A stretch of DNA of 64,000 nt, taken from positions 186,001-250,000 of the forward strand of contig JAVKOQ010000048.1 in the NCBI GenBank assembly GCA_031835245.1, read 5' to 3'. Source of the DNA: Balamuthia mandrillaris (lineage: Eukaryota; Discosea; Longamoebia; Balamuthiidae). Made by a program: the position numbers and the translations under genes. Below the pieces are notes generated by a model, which saw only the letters and a list, made by a program, of their open reading frames with translations, ran no database searches and had not been told where the DNA came from. This document shows, one piece after another, positions 21,751 to 35,700 of the stretch. The first letter of the stretch is position 1. Each line of letters opens with the position of its first letter.

Positions 21751-23713
21751 TCAGTGCGCGGTGCCTTTTCGCTTTTTGTGATGGTGCTCTTTGCCGTCTC
21801 GCTCTTCATCGTCGTCCTTCTCCTCTGAGGCGACAATAAAGTCTTTGGCAGCTTTTCCTTTCTTCTTCATGCTGTCCACTAAATATTTCTTTCGCGAATG
21901 TTTACCGGATTCGTCTCCCTTCCTTTTATCTTTTTTCTCTTTCTTGCTGTCTTTTCTTTCCTTTCTTCTCTCCTCTTTGTTCAATTTGCTTTCTTCCTTT
22001 TTTTCGTTTTTTATGCTCTTTCTTTTCTCTTTCTTGTCGTCTTTGCTCTTTCGTCGTTCCTTCTTTTCTTCCTTCTTGCGCTTTTCACTTTCCTCTTCCG
22101 TTTTCTTTGCATCTTCTTCCTTCTCTTCCAACTGCGACGCCGGCAAACTCTCCTTCTCGCTTTTTACAGTTCCGTTCGCCGTTTCCTGTTTTTCCTTTTC
22201 CTTTTCTCCTGCTTTATCTGTACTCGTGCGAATAGATGTTGTGTTGTTTGTTTCCGTTTTGTTTTCTGCAGTTTGTTCCCGTTGGTGTTGCTGAGAAGCT
22301 GAAGTAGATGAAGAAGACGCTGATGCAGACGAAGAAGATGGAGTTCCATTGCTGTTGCTACCATTAAGAACGTTATTGCTGCTGTTGTTGGGGCTATTGT
22401 TGCTGCTGTTGTTCTCTTCCTCAAAACTCGCATTCTTGTATCTGGGATCGTTGAGCAGAAGACTCATGTCCCTCGAGTCAAAACTAGCAGTGCCACCGCT
22501 TTGATACGCCCTTTCCAGTCTTTGCTCTCTGATCCATCTCTCGAAGGCCTCTCTCTCCTCCAGCTTTTCCAACATGCCATCAAAGCCTTTAAACTTTTCC
22601 AGTAAGTCTTCCTGCGTGATGGTCAACCGTTTGCACATCTTCTCGTCCACCATATCGTCGAACACCTGTCGGAATCCGGCCGCGTCCGCTCTGAAATTAT
22701 CCATGAATAGCCGCAAGATCGCTTGGATCAACTTTTGTACCATTGCAAACTTAATGATGTTTTGGGTGTTATTTGTTAGTTACAGAGCAGACAGAGAGGG
22801 AAAGAGAAAGGTAAAGATAAGACAGGGAGAGAGAGAGAGAGAGAGAGAGACGTAAATCGTACGTCTCCGCGTTGGTCGTGAAAGACAGCAACGATGACAT
22901 GATCTTCTTTTGCAAACATGCAGCGGATGACTGGTTTTGGTCGTTCCTTTATGCAAAACACGGTATGAAGAGTGATGAGGAAATGTGGTTATAACCACAG
23001 AGAGGAGAAGACAAGACGAGAGAAAGAGAGAGAGAAAGAGAGAGAAAAAGAGAAAGAAAGAGAGAAAGAGAGAAAGAGAGAGAGCAGATTGAGTGAGAAG
23101 AGACAAAGGCCAAAAAAAAAAGAGACACGAAACAAAGAAAAGAGAGATAGGTCGAAAAGAGCAAGCTCGTCTTACTCGCTTCGGAGCAAACCACTTGAGG
23201 TCGGGCTTTGTCAATGCAGGCGGAGGTGGATCAAAGAGCGCATACGTGGCGTCTTTGTTTTTTCGTTTCACGTTCCAAAAAATATGAAGAAAAAAGGTGC
23301 AGCAGGAGAAGATGAAGACGACACGCCTTAAGTCAAAAGTTTCACACCCGAAAAAAAAAAGACGAAAATGCGCACAACGAAGAAAGAAAGAAAGAAAGAA
23401 GAGGAGCAAGAGAGTCGAAAGAAATGACAAAAAAAAATAGGGATATGCATACCTCCTTTGTCTCCTAAGCTTTTAGAGAGTTTGAAGAAAGCAACGATGA
23501 CCTTGCAAACGATGCTCAGGTTGTCGTCTCCTTTCCATCGCCACAACTTTTGAAAGATGCAAACCCCGGAAGGGTAGTCCAGTATGTTCACTCTCAACAG
23601 CTACGAAAAGAAAAAGTCCAGAAGCGAGAGAGCAAGTTAAGTTGTTTGGTTGAAAAAAAAAACATCAACAAAAAGAAGAGAGGAGATCAAAGAGGAGAGA
23701 GAGAACAAACCAT
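21751..23713 (-). CDS. Putative longin-like domain protein with charged Lys/Glu tail
   Basis: I do not recognise a named family. Exons read: the ATG at 23713-23711, then ~23600-23456, ~23262-23177, ~22949-22868 and ~22749-21751, ending at a TAA-type stop at 21751. The first ~190 residues look folded: a beta-rich opening (LLRVNILDYPSGVCIFQKLW), a helix, a Pro-rich loop, then VIRCMFAKEDHVIVAVFHD and a long helix (VQKLIQAILRLFMDNF). This strand-helix-strand order is like longin or roadblock folds of trafficking GTPase regulators. The remainder (~270 residues) is poly-Ser/Asn then an almost uninterrupted Lys/Glu/Arg/Asp tail ending HHHKKRKGTAH, probably disordered. The start is tentative: it places an intron directly after the ATG codon. 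Introns carry GA/CT microsatellites. Confidence 0.5.
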
Positions 23714-23942
23714 TTTCTCTTGTTGGAGACAAATTTTCAGAACAACAACTACTGCTACCAAAAGGTTGTTCTTCAGCGAGGGGGGGGGTTGTTGTGGTAT
23801 TCCCCTCTCCTTTCTTTCTTTCTTTTCGTGGTTGTCGGCAATTTTATTTATTTTTTTGGGTTTAAATTAACGAAATCGGATAGGCACCCTTAAAATTTAA
23901 CTCTCTCTTGTCTGCTGGCTGGACACGAGATTACAGGGACGG

Positions 23943-23984
23943 TTAGGGTTGATCTAGGGTTTGATAACCCTAGATCAACCCTAA
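23943..23984. repeat. Perfect telomere-motif palindrome
   Basis: Two 19-base arms, TTAGGGTTGATCTAGGGTT (23943-23961) and its exact reverse complement (23966-23984), flank a 4-base loop TGAT. Each arm carries telomere-like TTAGGGTT and TAGGGTT. Degenerate TTAACC repeats follow to about 24000. It lies in the 444-base gap between the VPS13 stop (24158) and the longin-like gene start (23713), both on the minus strand, so it is a candidate promoter element of the latter. The rest of this gap shows nothing else. Confidence 0.9.
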
Positions 23985-24157
23985 TGTTAACCTTAACCTT
24001 GTTTTTGCTTTTGTGCGTGGTCTCTCGGTTTAAAAACAAAGAAAGAAAGAAAACGAAAACCGTTTCTTATTGATAATGTGATCTTTCTTGCATGAGAGGG
24101 CCACCCCCTGTGCTGCTCCGCACATTATGATCAATTAGATGAACAACAAAGGCGTGT

Positions 24158-26922
24158 TTATAGACCACGGGAAGAAGAAGGCATGCGGGAGGCAGATGAG
24201 GAGGAAGAAGAGGTATTGGGTAAGATCCAGGAGGCCGTCTTCAGGCTCCTCGCCAAGCTTCTCCGCTCCTCCGCCTTTTCCTGCATGTGCAGCAGCTTCT
24301 CTTGCACGTACTCCGCATGAGCGGTGGAGTTGCAGTAGACCATTCGTACGTCGGAGCCAGCGCCCACCGTTGTGGCGTACTCCAGGAAACTGCTGCTGGA
24401 GGCTTGTGTCAAGTAGATTTGAACGCCATACTTTGTTATCTCACACTTTTTAAAGTCTGTAGGCAAAACCAAATGTGGTCAGTTTTAAAAAATAAAGATT
24501 AGAGTGAAATAAAGGATTAAGAAAGCAAAACTTGAGAAGAACATACGATTGATTGGGAAGAACCAAAGGATTTTTTTGGGGTTATCGTGGTCGAGGTAAA
24601 GCACGTGCTTGTCCGAGATGAGAAGGATGTTGAGGGCAGGTCCTTTGCCCTCTCCCATGACATGAGTCTCGTATTCTTCCTTTCGGAACCGTTCGTCATC
24701 CAGCTTCATCAAGAGTGTCTTTCCTTCCGATTTCTCAGGATTGTATGGCCGCAATACTTTATCCTTTCCGATATACCTAATAACGTGGAAAGAAACAACA
24801 AAATAGATAGATAAGAATCATAAAACAAAATAAACATATACATTCTCAAAACAAAAAAAAAAAAAGCCAAAACAGAAACAGAAACAAAAAATAACATGAA
24901 AAAGAAACAAAAACAAACCTTGGAGATCTGATGCGTTCACGTTGTGTCCTATCAAAATAAACGGCAGTGTTACGAATACCATCCGTGGTTTGTGAGAGCA
25001 GGTCAAAGGTGCCAGCGATAGGTTTGGCCGCCACTCCCACTACTCCTCTGCCCACTCCCTTGACGAACCCTTCAAAGCCTTGTTTCTCTGCTCCTTTAAT
25101 GGGCTGTACAACCACGCCGGTGGCGCCCTTCCAAAGACCTAGACCGAAGTCGCGCACTCCGTAGGCAAGACCTTCGACAGCGTGCTTGGGTTTCTCACGT
25201 TGAGATATTTCTCGTTCTTTCAGATAGTCGGCATCAAAAGAAAGCGTTGCCGCGCCCTACGATAAGAAAAAACAAAAGAAAGAAAGAAAGTAGGTTTAGT
25301 TATGGGAAAGTCAGCACCAGAAGGAAGGCGGATAAATAAATGAATATAAATCATGATAGCTAAACCAGAAAGAAAATGTACCTTGCCAATACTTCCAGAG
25401 AACTTGCTAGCAGTGTTGAAGAGACCATGAACAGTATTTTTGATGAGAGAGGTGGTGCCTTTGGCCAAACCCATGCCAAAATCTTGAGGACTCTTAACAA
25501 GACCTTGAGCTGGTTCGTAGAAGAAGTCATGTACACCTGTTCCCAAGTTGTTTACCAGAGATACAGGAGAGCCCAAGAAATCAAAGGACCCAAGGATGGA
25601 ATAAACTTGCTGGATCGCTTGTGCTGTATAATGGCCCTTCAATCTTACAATAAAGTCTTCTCTTGTTGAGAAAACGTATTCCAACAACAATGCACTATTA
25701 AATAGAAGCTGTAAGAAAAGGAGACAGAGGCACAGAAACAAGAAAGAGAGCGAGAGAGAGAGAGTTTACTTGAGATGAATGGGAGCGTTTTCGATAGTGG
25801 TCAGAGCGCCACCAGAAAAGCTTAGAACCTTGTTCAAAGGACTGTCGGACTGAACGCCCGAAGTGGAAAGGAAGGAGAGGGTGCAAGCGATGGGATTAAG
25901 ATGGAACAGGCCCACGTAAAGCATTTTTGATTCTAAAGAAGACTTGGAGGGTGCAAATTGGGAGGTCAACTCGTAACCATTAAATTCTGACAAAGCCTAC
26001 AAAAAGAAACACAGCAATGGGTTAGACATAAGCTACAGAAGAAGAAGAAGAACAAGAAGAAGAAGAAGAAGAAGAAGAAGAAGAAGAACAAGAAGAAGAA
26101 GAACAAGAAGAAGAAGAAGAACAAGAAGAAGAAGAAGAAGAAGAAGAAGAAGAAGAAGAAGAAGAAGAAGAAGAAGAAGATGACGACGACAACAAGATGA
26201 CAAACAAAAGCAAAGCATGACAAAAGATAAACCAAAGGTACCTTTTCTGCTGCAACTAAATTTCTATTACTAGGCTCCAGCTTTTGCTTTTCTAACGCTT
26301 TGTTGGCGCGCACTTTCATAAGTTCTTCTCCAGTGCTCTTCCTCTGATTACTAAGGTCAGAGGTCTTGATTTGGTCATCCTTGATTTCTTTGATGAGCTC
26401 GTCTTCCGATTCCTGTCCCTTCACGTAGGATGACTGTCGCACCACTTCTATAAAGTCCAACAGCTTTAACAAGAGCTCGCTCTCCACCTGAACGTCCATT
26501 TCTTGCATGGCAAAACCGATGTATTTGAAGTAGTCCACGTCTTCGTTGGTTATCACTTTCACCACGCTACAATGAATAAAGTTTACGTTGGTCTTGTTTT
26601 CTTCTTGACCAGAAGTCGATGATCCGCTGCCTCCTGTTCCCTTTCTCTCCTTGAAGATGGGATACAAAAGAACGGGATAACGGGCGTTGTAGAGCTGATT
26701 GTCAATTTGTACAGTGGAAACGGTCAACTCGAACTTTTGATGCAGGTTGGAGAGGATGACGTCCATGTTAAGGTGGCCAAGACTTGCGTGGATTAGCTCT
26801 TGTGGGGTATCATCAATAACGGAGATACCAATGCCACCAAGAGAGCAATGAAGCTCTAGCTCTACGACTTCATCTTGCAGTAATCCAACGACTTGGCCCT
26901 CTGTTGATTCAAATGAGTAAAC

Positions 26923-26962
<40 letters not shown>

Positions 26963-29673
26963 ACGTTTGGAAGAAGCGCCAAATATGTCTGTATCTTCGT
27001 AGCGATGCTTAGGCGTGTTGAGATCGGTGATACGCAGCACTTTGGTGGGACCGGAAGCCAAAACCTCCACCCAAATCTCTCTGACCTCTCTGTATTTGCT
27101 CTTTCCAATACGAATATTGAACTTGCTAAATTCATCCAAACTGGCCTCACGAACCACGTTGGTGCCTTCGACTTTAAAGACCACCTTGCGCAGCTCAGGT
27201 GGAACGGTGGGCTCATCCCACGCGAAGGGCACGCTCGTATGCGGAGGTATCTTCATGTATCGAGGGCCTTGCGTTTTGTACGTGTAGTAGTTCTCGGCCT
27301 CTTTTTGTTGCACAAACAATGTCTCGTCTGCTCTGTTCTCTATCCGGTACATGGGATACTTTTCGCTTTCGTTCTTGAAGATGACAAACATGGTGGCATT
27401 TTCCAATTTGACCTCCATTCGAACCAGGAAGCTTTGACTGGATTCTCTGCCAATTTTTAAAGAAGAAAATAGGAATAGTATAAGAAGTAAGAAAGGAGAG
27501 AGAGAGACAGAGAGACAGAGAGGCAGAGAGGCAGAGAGGCAGAGAGGCAGAGAGGCAGAGAGGCAGAGAGGCAGAGACAGAGACAGAGACAGAGAGGCAG
27601 AGACAGAGACAGAGACAGAGAGGCAGAGACAGAGACAGAGACAGAGACAGAGAGGCAGAGGCAGATACGAAAGCAACAAAAAGAAAAACCAAAAACAATG
27701 AAGTCATGAGGAAAAGCGGTGAAGAAAGTACCCAGATGGACTGGTGGCAGACTTCTTGTTGAGTTTAATGCAACTCTGTCCCAATTCGCTGACGGAGAAA
27801 GAACCAGACCAATAATAAGCTGAGTCCTCTAACGTGATCTTGAGGTGCTTTTCCTTCTTGTCCTTGTCCACCCAAGCAAACGGCAGACACTCTCCTGGGA
27901 AAAGAGAGAACACGTCGTTGGTACCAACTTGATTGTAGAACAGCGTCTCATCCAACTTGTTCACCAACACTCTGTGGTGACAAAACTCGACAATCTTGGT
28001 TCGCCAGAACTTGTCAGGGCCAGGGTTAATGCTAAGGCCGAGACTAAACTCGCGAACGGTGGCTGTCTTGCTGTTCGACTTGGCTCCATCGCTGAGACTG
28101 ACCGTACCCACGAAAGATTGAGCACTCAAGGGAATGCCTTGGCTCCACTGACTGTTGGCTAGTTTAAGCTGTAGCTTTTGGCCCACGATATCGAAATGGT
28201 TGAAGGAATACATGAAGGGCTTCAAGTTCTCGCTACTCCAATCCTCAAAGAACCACTCCCTGGGCTCTCCTTTCAGGTCCCAAATAGGAGAATTACGAGT
28301 GGAAGAGTTGTGTGTGTTCTCAATGTCTTTGCTGGTGACCGAGGAGTAGTCCCTGCTGTTATAGTCAAACTCGGCGTACTGCCCAGCAGCCACTTTGCGT
28401 GTAGCAGAAGAGGAGGTGAACTGGCGATAGAGCAGACGGAGGCCGGTCTTGTTGATAAGCCAGTAGTCGCACCAGAAGCGGAGATGGTTGATGCCAGTCT
28501 CCATGTTTACTTTGTTGAGGATGTTGAAGCGCAGGGTGCGCTTGTCAGGATCTAACAACTCCACTTTATCGGGAACATCCCATTTGATAGGGAAATAGGC
28601 GCTCCAATTAAAACCTAGTAATAATACAAAATGTTTCAGCAAAAAAGGAAGTAAGAACGAAAAGATGGGAGCGACAAAAATACCATTGATGCGGACAGAC
28701 ATCAGCAACGTTTTGTTGATGTCAAATTGATGGAAGTCCACTTTCTCTCCAGTCATCAGCCGGCATCTAAAAAAGCAGTTTCTGTCATCATCTCTTTGTG
28801 AGGCAGGCGCCTGTCCATCTACCACCTTAAGCTCCATAGAAGATGCCAACAAGTTCTGGAAGCGGAAAGGAGGATGGACTTCAATGGTGTGATAATGCTT
28901 TCTGTGCTTCTCATCTGGTGAAGCAGGTCCCACCAAGTTTCTCACTGAAGTCCATCGTCCAAGTGCTCCCTTATCTTGAGCATCGCTGCTGGATGATGCC
29001 TCATCTTTACCATTCGTCTCTGTTGCTTTCTTGAGCTCATCTTCCTCTTCCCTATCAATGGAGACCAGGTAGACAAAAGGCTTGTCTATGGCGGTCTTCG
29101 GGTCGCAGGTCATCACCCCAGTCTTCTTGGAGAGGTGTGTGGCCTGTAAGGCCTGCTTCGTCCATGTGTTGCTCAGCCCTTTCGGTCGCATGCGTATGGT
29201 GCCCATACTGGCAAAGGCCAAGGGAAGACTGGTCGAGCTATGAGGAGCCACGAGTATAGGAGCATTATTGGTGACGGCAGCGCCATAAAGCGAGGAAGCA
29301 GCAGATACCAGCGAAGAGGCGTTGTCGCGTCTATTGTTTGTAGGAGCAGACGCAGTTAAGGCACCTTCCGATTCGGGGTTAAGCTCCACGAAGACCTCGA
29401 TGGGATGGTTGGTGTCATTGCTGACTTTGATATTACTGCGGAAATGAAGCAGCTTGCTGCCTCTACGATAGCTGACCTCGTACAGAGCTTTGATGTGCTT
29501 GGATTGGGGAGCGATGTCCAGCACATGTAGGCCCAAGGAGTCCATTGAGATATTGTGAATGGGCACGAACTCGCCTTCTATCTGCACCGAAAGCGTTGCG
29601 CCTGCTCTTCGGTCCTTCTTTGACAGATTTCTATAAATGCATATGACTCTAGTTAATGGTTGTTCCTGACGCC

Positions 29674-29706
<33 letters not shown>

Positions 29707-32700
29707 AGAGAAGGAGAGATGAAGCAAACTTACCGTCGTATCTTCTTATGTGGATAAGTGATGGGGACAGGTTCTTCCATGCCCTGCTCTAGGACATGAA
29801 TGTCTTTCTTATTGTTGCTAAGCCAGTACCACATGGTCTGTCCGGTGTCGTTCTTGATGTAATACGGGTGGTACTGCACTCGTTGGACCGAGGAAGTGTC
29901 GTAGAAAGACGTATCATCGAGAATTTCCAACGTTTGCATCACAATATCCACAAAAGCACGGGTGATGTTAACTTGGGCCACATCCTTCCCTCTTAAACTT
30001 ATAGTTTGGCCGGTTCCATGTTTGCTAATTTTGAGAGGAAGTATAAGTAAGTGGTGAATGAAACATAAATAAGCCACGAAATGTACCTGTACTTCAATTG
30101 GAACTGCCAGGTCTCCAATACAGGTTCCCACACCTCCAGCTTGCCGTTGAAGTAGTTGACGTGAATCTGAGTATCAACCCAGGCCTGCAAGAGAGACGAC
30201 CAGTCGCTAACATCCACAGCGCTTTGTGCCAGATTGACCTCCACCAGAGGCGTATTTTGACCCATAAAGTCGTTAATGAGATTGACGACCACACCTCCAC
30301 TGTGCAACTGAAGTTTTTGGTGCTGCTTCGGTTTAAGAGGTTGTTGCCGTTGACGTATGGTATCTTCGTTTGTCTTTCCAGCAGGTACGACCGAAGTACC
30401 CGATGAGTTGTCCACCTCTTCTTGTACAACCTCTTTGCCTTTCTCGTCACCACTGTCGGCAGCACCAGTTACCGCTTCCCCTGCTCCATATGGACTGGTA
30501 GTTCCATCTGTTCCAGCCTCAATTGCCAGTTGTTGTTGAGGTGGCGCCAAGAACTTGAGCCATTTGTCCAAGATGGCGAAAGCCAGTTTGTAGTCCTTGA
30601 TGGAGATGATGATTTGCATCTGTTGAATCTCTATTACGATGTCACAACGATCGACGGGGAATTTGGCCTGCTTGTAGATGACTTGCATGTCTAATGGCTC
30701 CAGTATGGACACTTCTTCTTCAGTGCAGAAGCGAACGATCTGGAAACGTTGCAAAGTGGCCGATTTGCTCTCTTCAAGTTCTGTTGCTTTCTCGTTAACA
30801 ACAGCGATAACCTTTTCCTTCTCCTTCTCCGCTTTCAATGATCCCCCACGTGGTTGACCCAAATTCTTGGCCTCGGGCTTGAAGCGACACTTGCAAAGCT
30901 CCAACTTCCGTGTTACAAGACGAACTTCTTGCATTGCTTCATCCATTTGATGCTCGTTCTTGAAAATGGCTTGGGATTGTGCAAAGTTGAGTTGGAATTT
31001 CGAACGCACAACGAATCCTCGTGTATCGAGTTGATCCGAATCCTCCAACAAGCAAATCTCAGGATTCGTGACAACCACTTTCATATCCAAGGAAGAAGTG
31101 CCACTCTTGTTCCCTGCTTTGTCATCTTCTTTAGAGGAGGAAGTTGAAGCCTTGTTCCTGTCGTCTTCTGAGGAAGGGTTCATTCGTTCCAAAACCTTTT
31201 GGAGGGCGTTGGACATGCGAATGCCCCAATCTTTCAAGGCAAAGAGTGGCTCTGGAACGGCAAAGATCCGGGGTCTATCTACAGTGATTTCTATCTGCTG
31301 CGAGGCATGTTCGACCTCTTCTCCAGCGGTCCAGCCGTCTTCTCCAGCTTCAGCGATCCTCTTGGCGGCTTTCTTGAAGTAATGCACAGAGATTTCTTTG
31401 AGTGGTGGTGCTGCTACCTCTAAAGCAGAAGCAGAGGAAGAAGGCGCTGACGGGGAGGCAGTATCATCATCGATGTTGGAGTGGGTACTCAAGATTTGAC
31501 GGAAGCGGTTTTGGGTCTGTACTCGGGTATCGTTGAGAGTGACACTCTGCAGCTGTACATCGCAAACCATGGACGAGTCCGACTTTTGGGTGAACTCCAC
31601 GATGAGCTCGTTTGCAAAGACTGAGGCCAGAGAAGAAGAGACCAGCCTGACTGCCACTTCATCTTTATCTTCTGTTTCTTCTCCTATAGCTCCTTGTTTG
31701 GAGATAGAGTTCGCATCAGACTTGAGAGGAGTGAACCCGTTTCCTTCGAGAACTTCTACTTCAAGAGCATCAAGCATAACCACGACTTGAAGCGTATTCC
31801 AGACCTCGTAGACGCCCACCTCCGTATCTTGCAGCACAGTTGTAATCGTAAAGTCATCCTGATCGTCTGCATCTATGAGAGCCAAAGGAGAACAGCAGCA
31901 ATTAAAAGAAAAAAAAAACGTAAACAGAAAGATGAAAAAAAAACACACCTTGTTCTGAGTTAGCATTACCACTTTTTAGCAGTTGGAGAATACCATCTTT
32001 GCCATACAGTTCCTCCAAATTGTCTTCTACAATGCGGAATACAGCATATGTTTGTTCTTCCATAATAGCAATGTTGATCTGCAGGAAAATCGCATCGCTA
32101 AGTTGTTAGTTTCTTTACAACCAAGAAACATTTCAAACAAAAATCTACCTTTTGAATGGCTATAGTTAGCTTTTGATCAACAAACTCGTGAAGAGGATTT
32201 TTGAGCGGTCGTTCTAAAGACACGTCCAAGTCAATGTCCTTCACGATCTTCGAGTAGACCCTTCCGTCTTCGGAAATGTCATCAACAGAGCCTCCCGCTG
32301 GCATGCCTTCTTTCGGACGATGGCCAGACTTTAAGTGAAGTTCTTGAATTTGAAGAGTAATCTTTTCGAATACGGTGTTGTCTTCGTCGCCAGCAAACTC
32401 GGGAAGCAACAGCCTATCCGTTTCTGTCAATTCAGCTTCCTCCACTGATTCCGTAAACTTGGTTCCAGCTGATTCCACCGCCTCATACTTATTCAGCAGA
32501 GAAATGTTACCAAGATTGAGAACGATGACCTCATCAGAGTCGCATCGCTTGGGGATTACAACGTGAGGGTTGTGTATGCTAATATCAAAGTGGAACAGCT
32601 TTTTGGTTTCGCTAAGGTTTTGTGCTGCCTGCTTCGCGCTTTCAGCAGCAGCTTGGGCTGTGCTTGACATGAGAGTTTGCATTTCTTTTATTTCCGTGCC

Positions 32701-35700
32701 ATAGAGAATGAGCTCGTAGAAGAACTTTTGTATGAGAGTCATTTGAATGGAGTTCATTTTCATTTGAATAGCAAGATCATGTCCTTTTGATTGTTAAATA
32801 ATATAAGAAATTGGGATGAAATTCATTATCGGGAAGAAAAAGGGATGTACCTGGATAGGGCGTTGTAATATCATCCGCGTTATAGGTTTCCAGTGAGAAA
32901 GAAACCATTTTCTTCCCTTGAATGCTAATTATTTCCTCGTACAATGTGTTCGGGGTGTTATAATCCAATACTATGTGTTTTTTTTTTGAAAAGCGTTATA
33001 TTGAGAGAGAGAGAGAGAGAGAGAGAAAAAGGGAGGGGGAGAGAGAGAGAGAGAGAGAGAGAAGAGAGGGATGTCGCAGTAGCAAGAGTTCGAATATACC
33101 TCTGAGACTACCAAGTTTTCCTTCCATACGCATCGTTTTGTTAGCGCGAATGTCCATATGCATTCTCGAGGACCGCAGGAAGAATTCCGCCATGCAGAAA
33201 CCCTTTTTGTTAAGCCCAAGCTTCACTTGACCAAGATGTATGCCCACTTTGATAGCACCACCAGCAGCTTGAGGTTCATCATTATCCAACTCATTCCCGC
33301 CACTCGTCTCTAGTAGTGCTCTGCCCTCTGGTGTTTCCGGCGCGTTTTGTTGGACAGAAGCTTCCGCCGGTTGCATTTGTTTCAGTTTTTCTGCGCTTTC
33401 CTCTGCGCTCTTAAGCTGATCCAATATATTAGCATTTACAAACAACATGAGTGCTACCACTGTCTCTCGATTAAACATTACACCTAAATCCCCTAATCTC
33501 AGCTCTAATAAAAACAAAACGAAAGTTAGCGACTCATAAGGAGTCAATGAGCTACAACATACCAATAACTTGATCTACGCCATCGTATTCAGGCGACTCT
33601 CGGCTGGTGTTGAGGTAGTCCAGATGAAGGACAGGATCCGAGGAGGAGTCCTCCTGATTACTGGCAAGCAGATACTGGAAATCCTTTCCCCATGGCTGCA
33701 TCTTGTCCTGGATCTCCAATCTTGCAAAAATAATAACGTAACGTGTAAGGGAAAAAATGATGTTTTTTTTTTTTGAGTGATAAAAGTACCTTTCCATAAC
33801 TACCATGGCAATCATATCAAAGCTTCTCTTGACGAACGTTACGCTGATATCTTTCAAGCTAAGCACCACAAATTCAACTTCGTCCTCCCCGTCTTCCGTT
33901 TCTCCCTCTGCTAGGAAAGATGTAGTGGGTGGCGAATAGAACAGAGCAAGTTGTCGCTCCTTCGATACTCGGACAGTAATCTCTGGAATGACAAAGAAAA
34001 GTTCCAACACTTTCTTCTCCAAAAGACTTTGCAATTTAAGTTTTCGTTCTTCCAGCCTAGATAATGTTCACAGCCAAAAATTAGAACTAAAATCAAATGA
34101 CAACAACAAAGGGATAGTACTCTTGTTGCGAAGCAGGTGTGCCGAGCAGTGCTGTTCGCCTTCTACTTGCCTCGATTGCTTCTCTCTTAGCTTTGTTCTT
34201 GGCATCTACAGCGGTAGCTGAAGTGGAACTAGCAAAACCTTGTTGTTCAGCAGATTCTTTGTCGTTATCCCGTTGAGACATAGCATCCAGAACCGCCTTA
34301 AGAATTGCAAAAAACTCTCTGCATTGTCTGGATGATATGACCAGTTGCAACGATGGCAGACTGCCTGAAATTCTACAAATAAGTTGTGAAAATGTTAGCG
34401 TAAGGTCACCAAAAAGAGCAAAATAGAGGGAACGCACTTGAGCTTTGTAAATGCGTCCGAGTTGAGTGCGCAAAGCTGTAAACATAAGTTGACATCAAAA
34501 CTTGGAATAATTTGCATTCGTTTCAATGTTTTGTCCGTCAAGGCCTTTCTGTTTGATCCCCAATTGCTGTCGCTTTGGGTCAACAGCGCCTGTAGCGAAG
34601 TGAGGTTCAGCAAGAAGCGGTCGTAAAAGTCTTCCTCCTTGATTCCAATGTCTTCCGAGGAATCGCCCTTTTCTCTTTTTGCCAGTTTCTTGTTTCGCTC
34701 TTTTTCGTTGCCTTGAAGCTGGCTTTGAACAGATAAATGACCCAGATCAAGCACCAGCATCGGGCAACTCTCAGCCGTAAAGCTTTGAGGAACTAAAATG
34801 TTTGGGGCCTACATTTTTTTACGTAGTGAGAAAAAACGGAAATAGAGAAGAACAAGTAGAAGAGGAGGTACGTACAGCAACGTTAACATTTATGTCCATG
34901 ACTTTCTTTTTATCCAAGGCCCAACGGAAGCGATTCATGGTAGTTTGTCGCATTTCTTCCCACTGGCGTACAGCTTGCAGCTGCAGATTCTGAAGCGCTT
35001 TGGTATCTCTTGTTTGAAAGAATTGCACGATCTTGTCTACTAGACTCATGTTCAGCACCACATTCAACGGCTTCATATCCAAACCCAGCCTAAAGTCCAC
35101 GTTAGGATCGTCCACTGGCTTCATGTCGAAGGCCAATTGAAGAAAATGTTCTTTGTTGCTGCTTGCCCCCTTTCCTTCTTTCTGTTTTCCTGAATTTTCA
35201 CTGTCCTCATCTTGTTGAAACACAGGGAATATGATACGAGGAAAGCGCGTTCCATCTGTATAAAAGTCATGTACATCGGCGGATCGCAGCTTGCCTCCAA
35301 ACTTGAGTTGTGATTATTGAGGTTAACTTAGATCCGCAGAAAGATTACAAAAGGAGGTTTTAAAGCACTTACACTCATTGAGTCCTCTCGCATTTTTAGG
35401 GCGAGATCAAACTCTTTGAACAAGGCCTGCACGATATCCAGCTCGTTTTCGTCCCCAACCTTTTTCTCCACATAACCTCCTTCCACTTGTACCAAGTGGC
35501 TACCACGCAAGGTGAGCGAACCGGTGTCCAAGCGAAATCCAATTTTGGTTTTAATGTACTGCAGAGAGAGAGAGAGGTTAGCATGGTTGGATTCACCAAA
35601 TTGCAAAATACTTCGCCATGTACCTCTTTTGGAATTTCGGTGGGTGACTTCTTTTTCACATCTTCTTGCTCCACGATTTTGTACAAATCTTTCCATAGCT

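Noticed and set aside
23943-24000. Chromosome end or telomere fusion
   Set aside because: Only a few telomere-like units with genes on both sides; it is an interstitial element at most.
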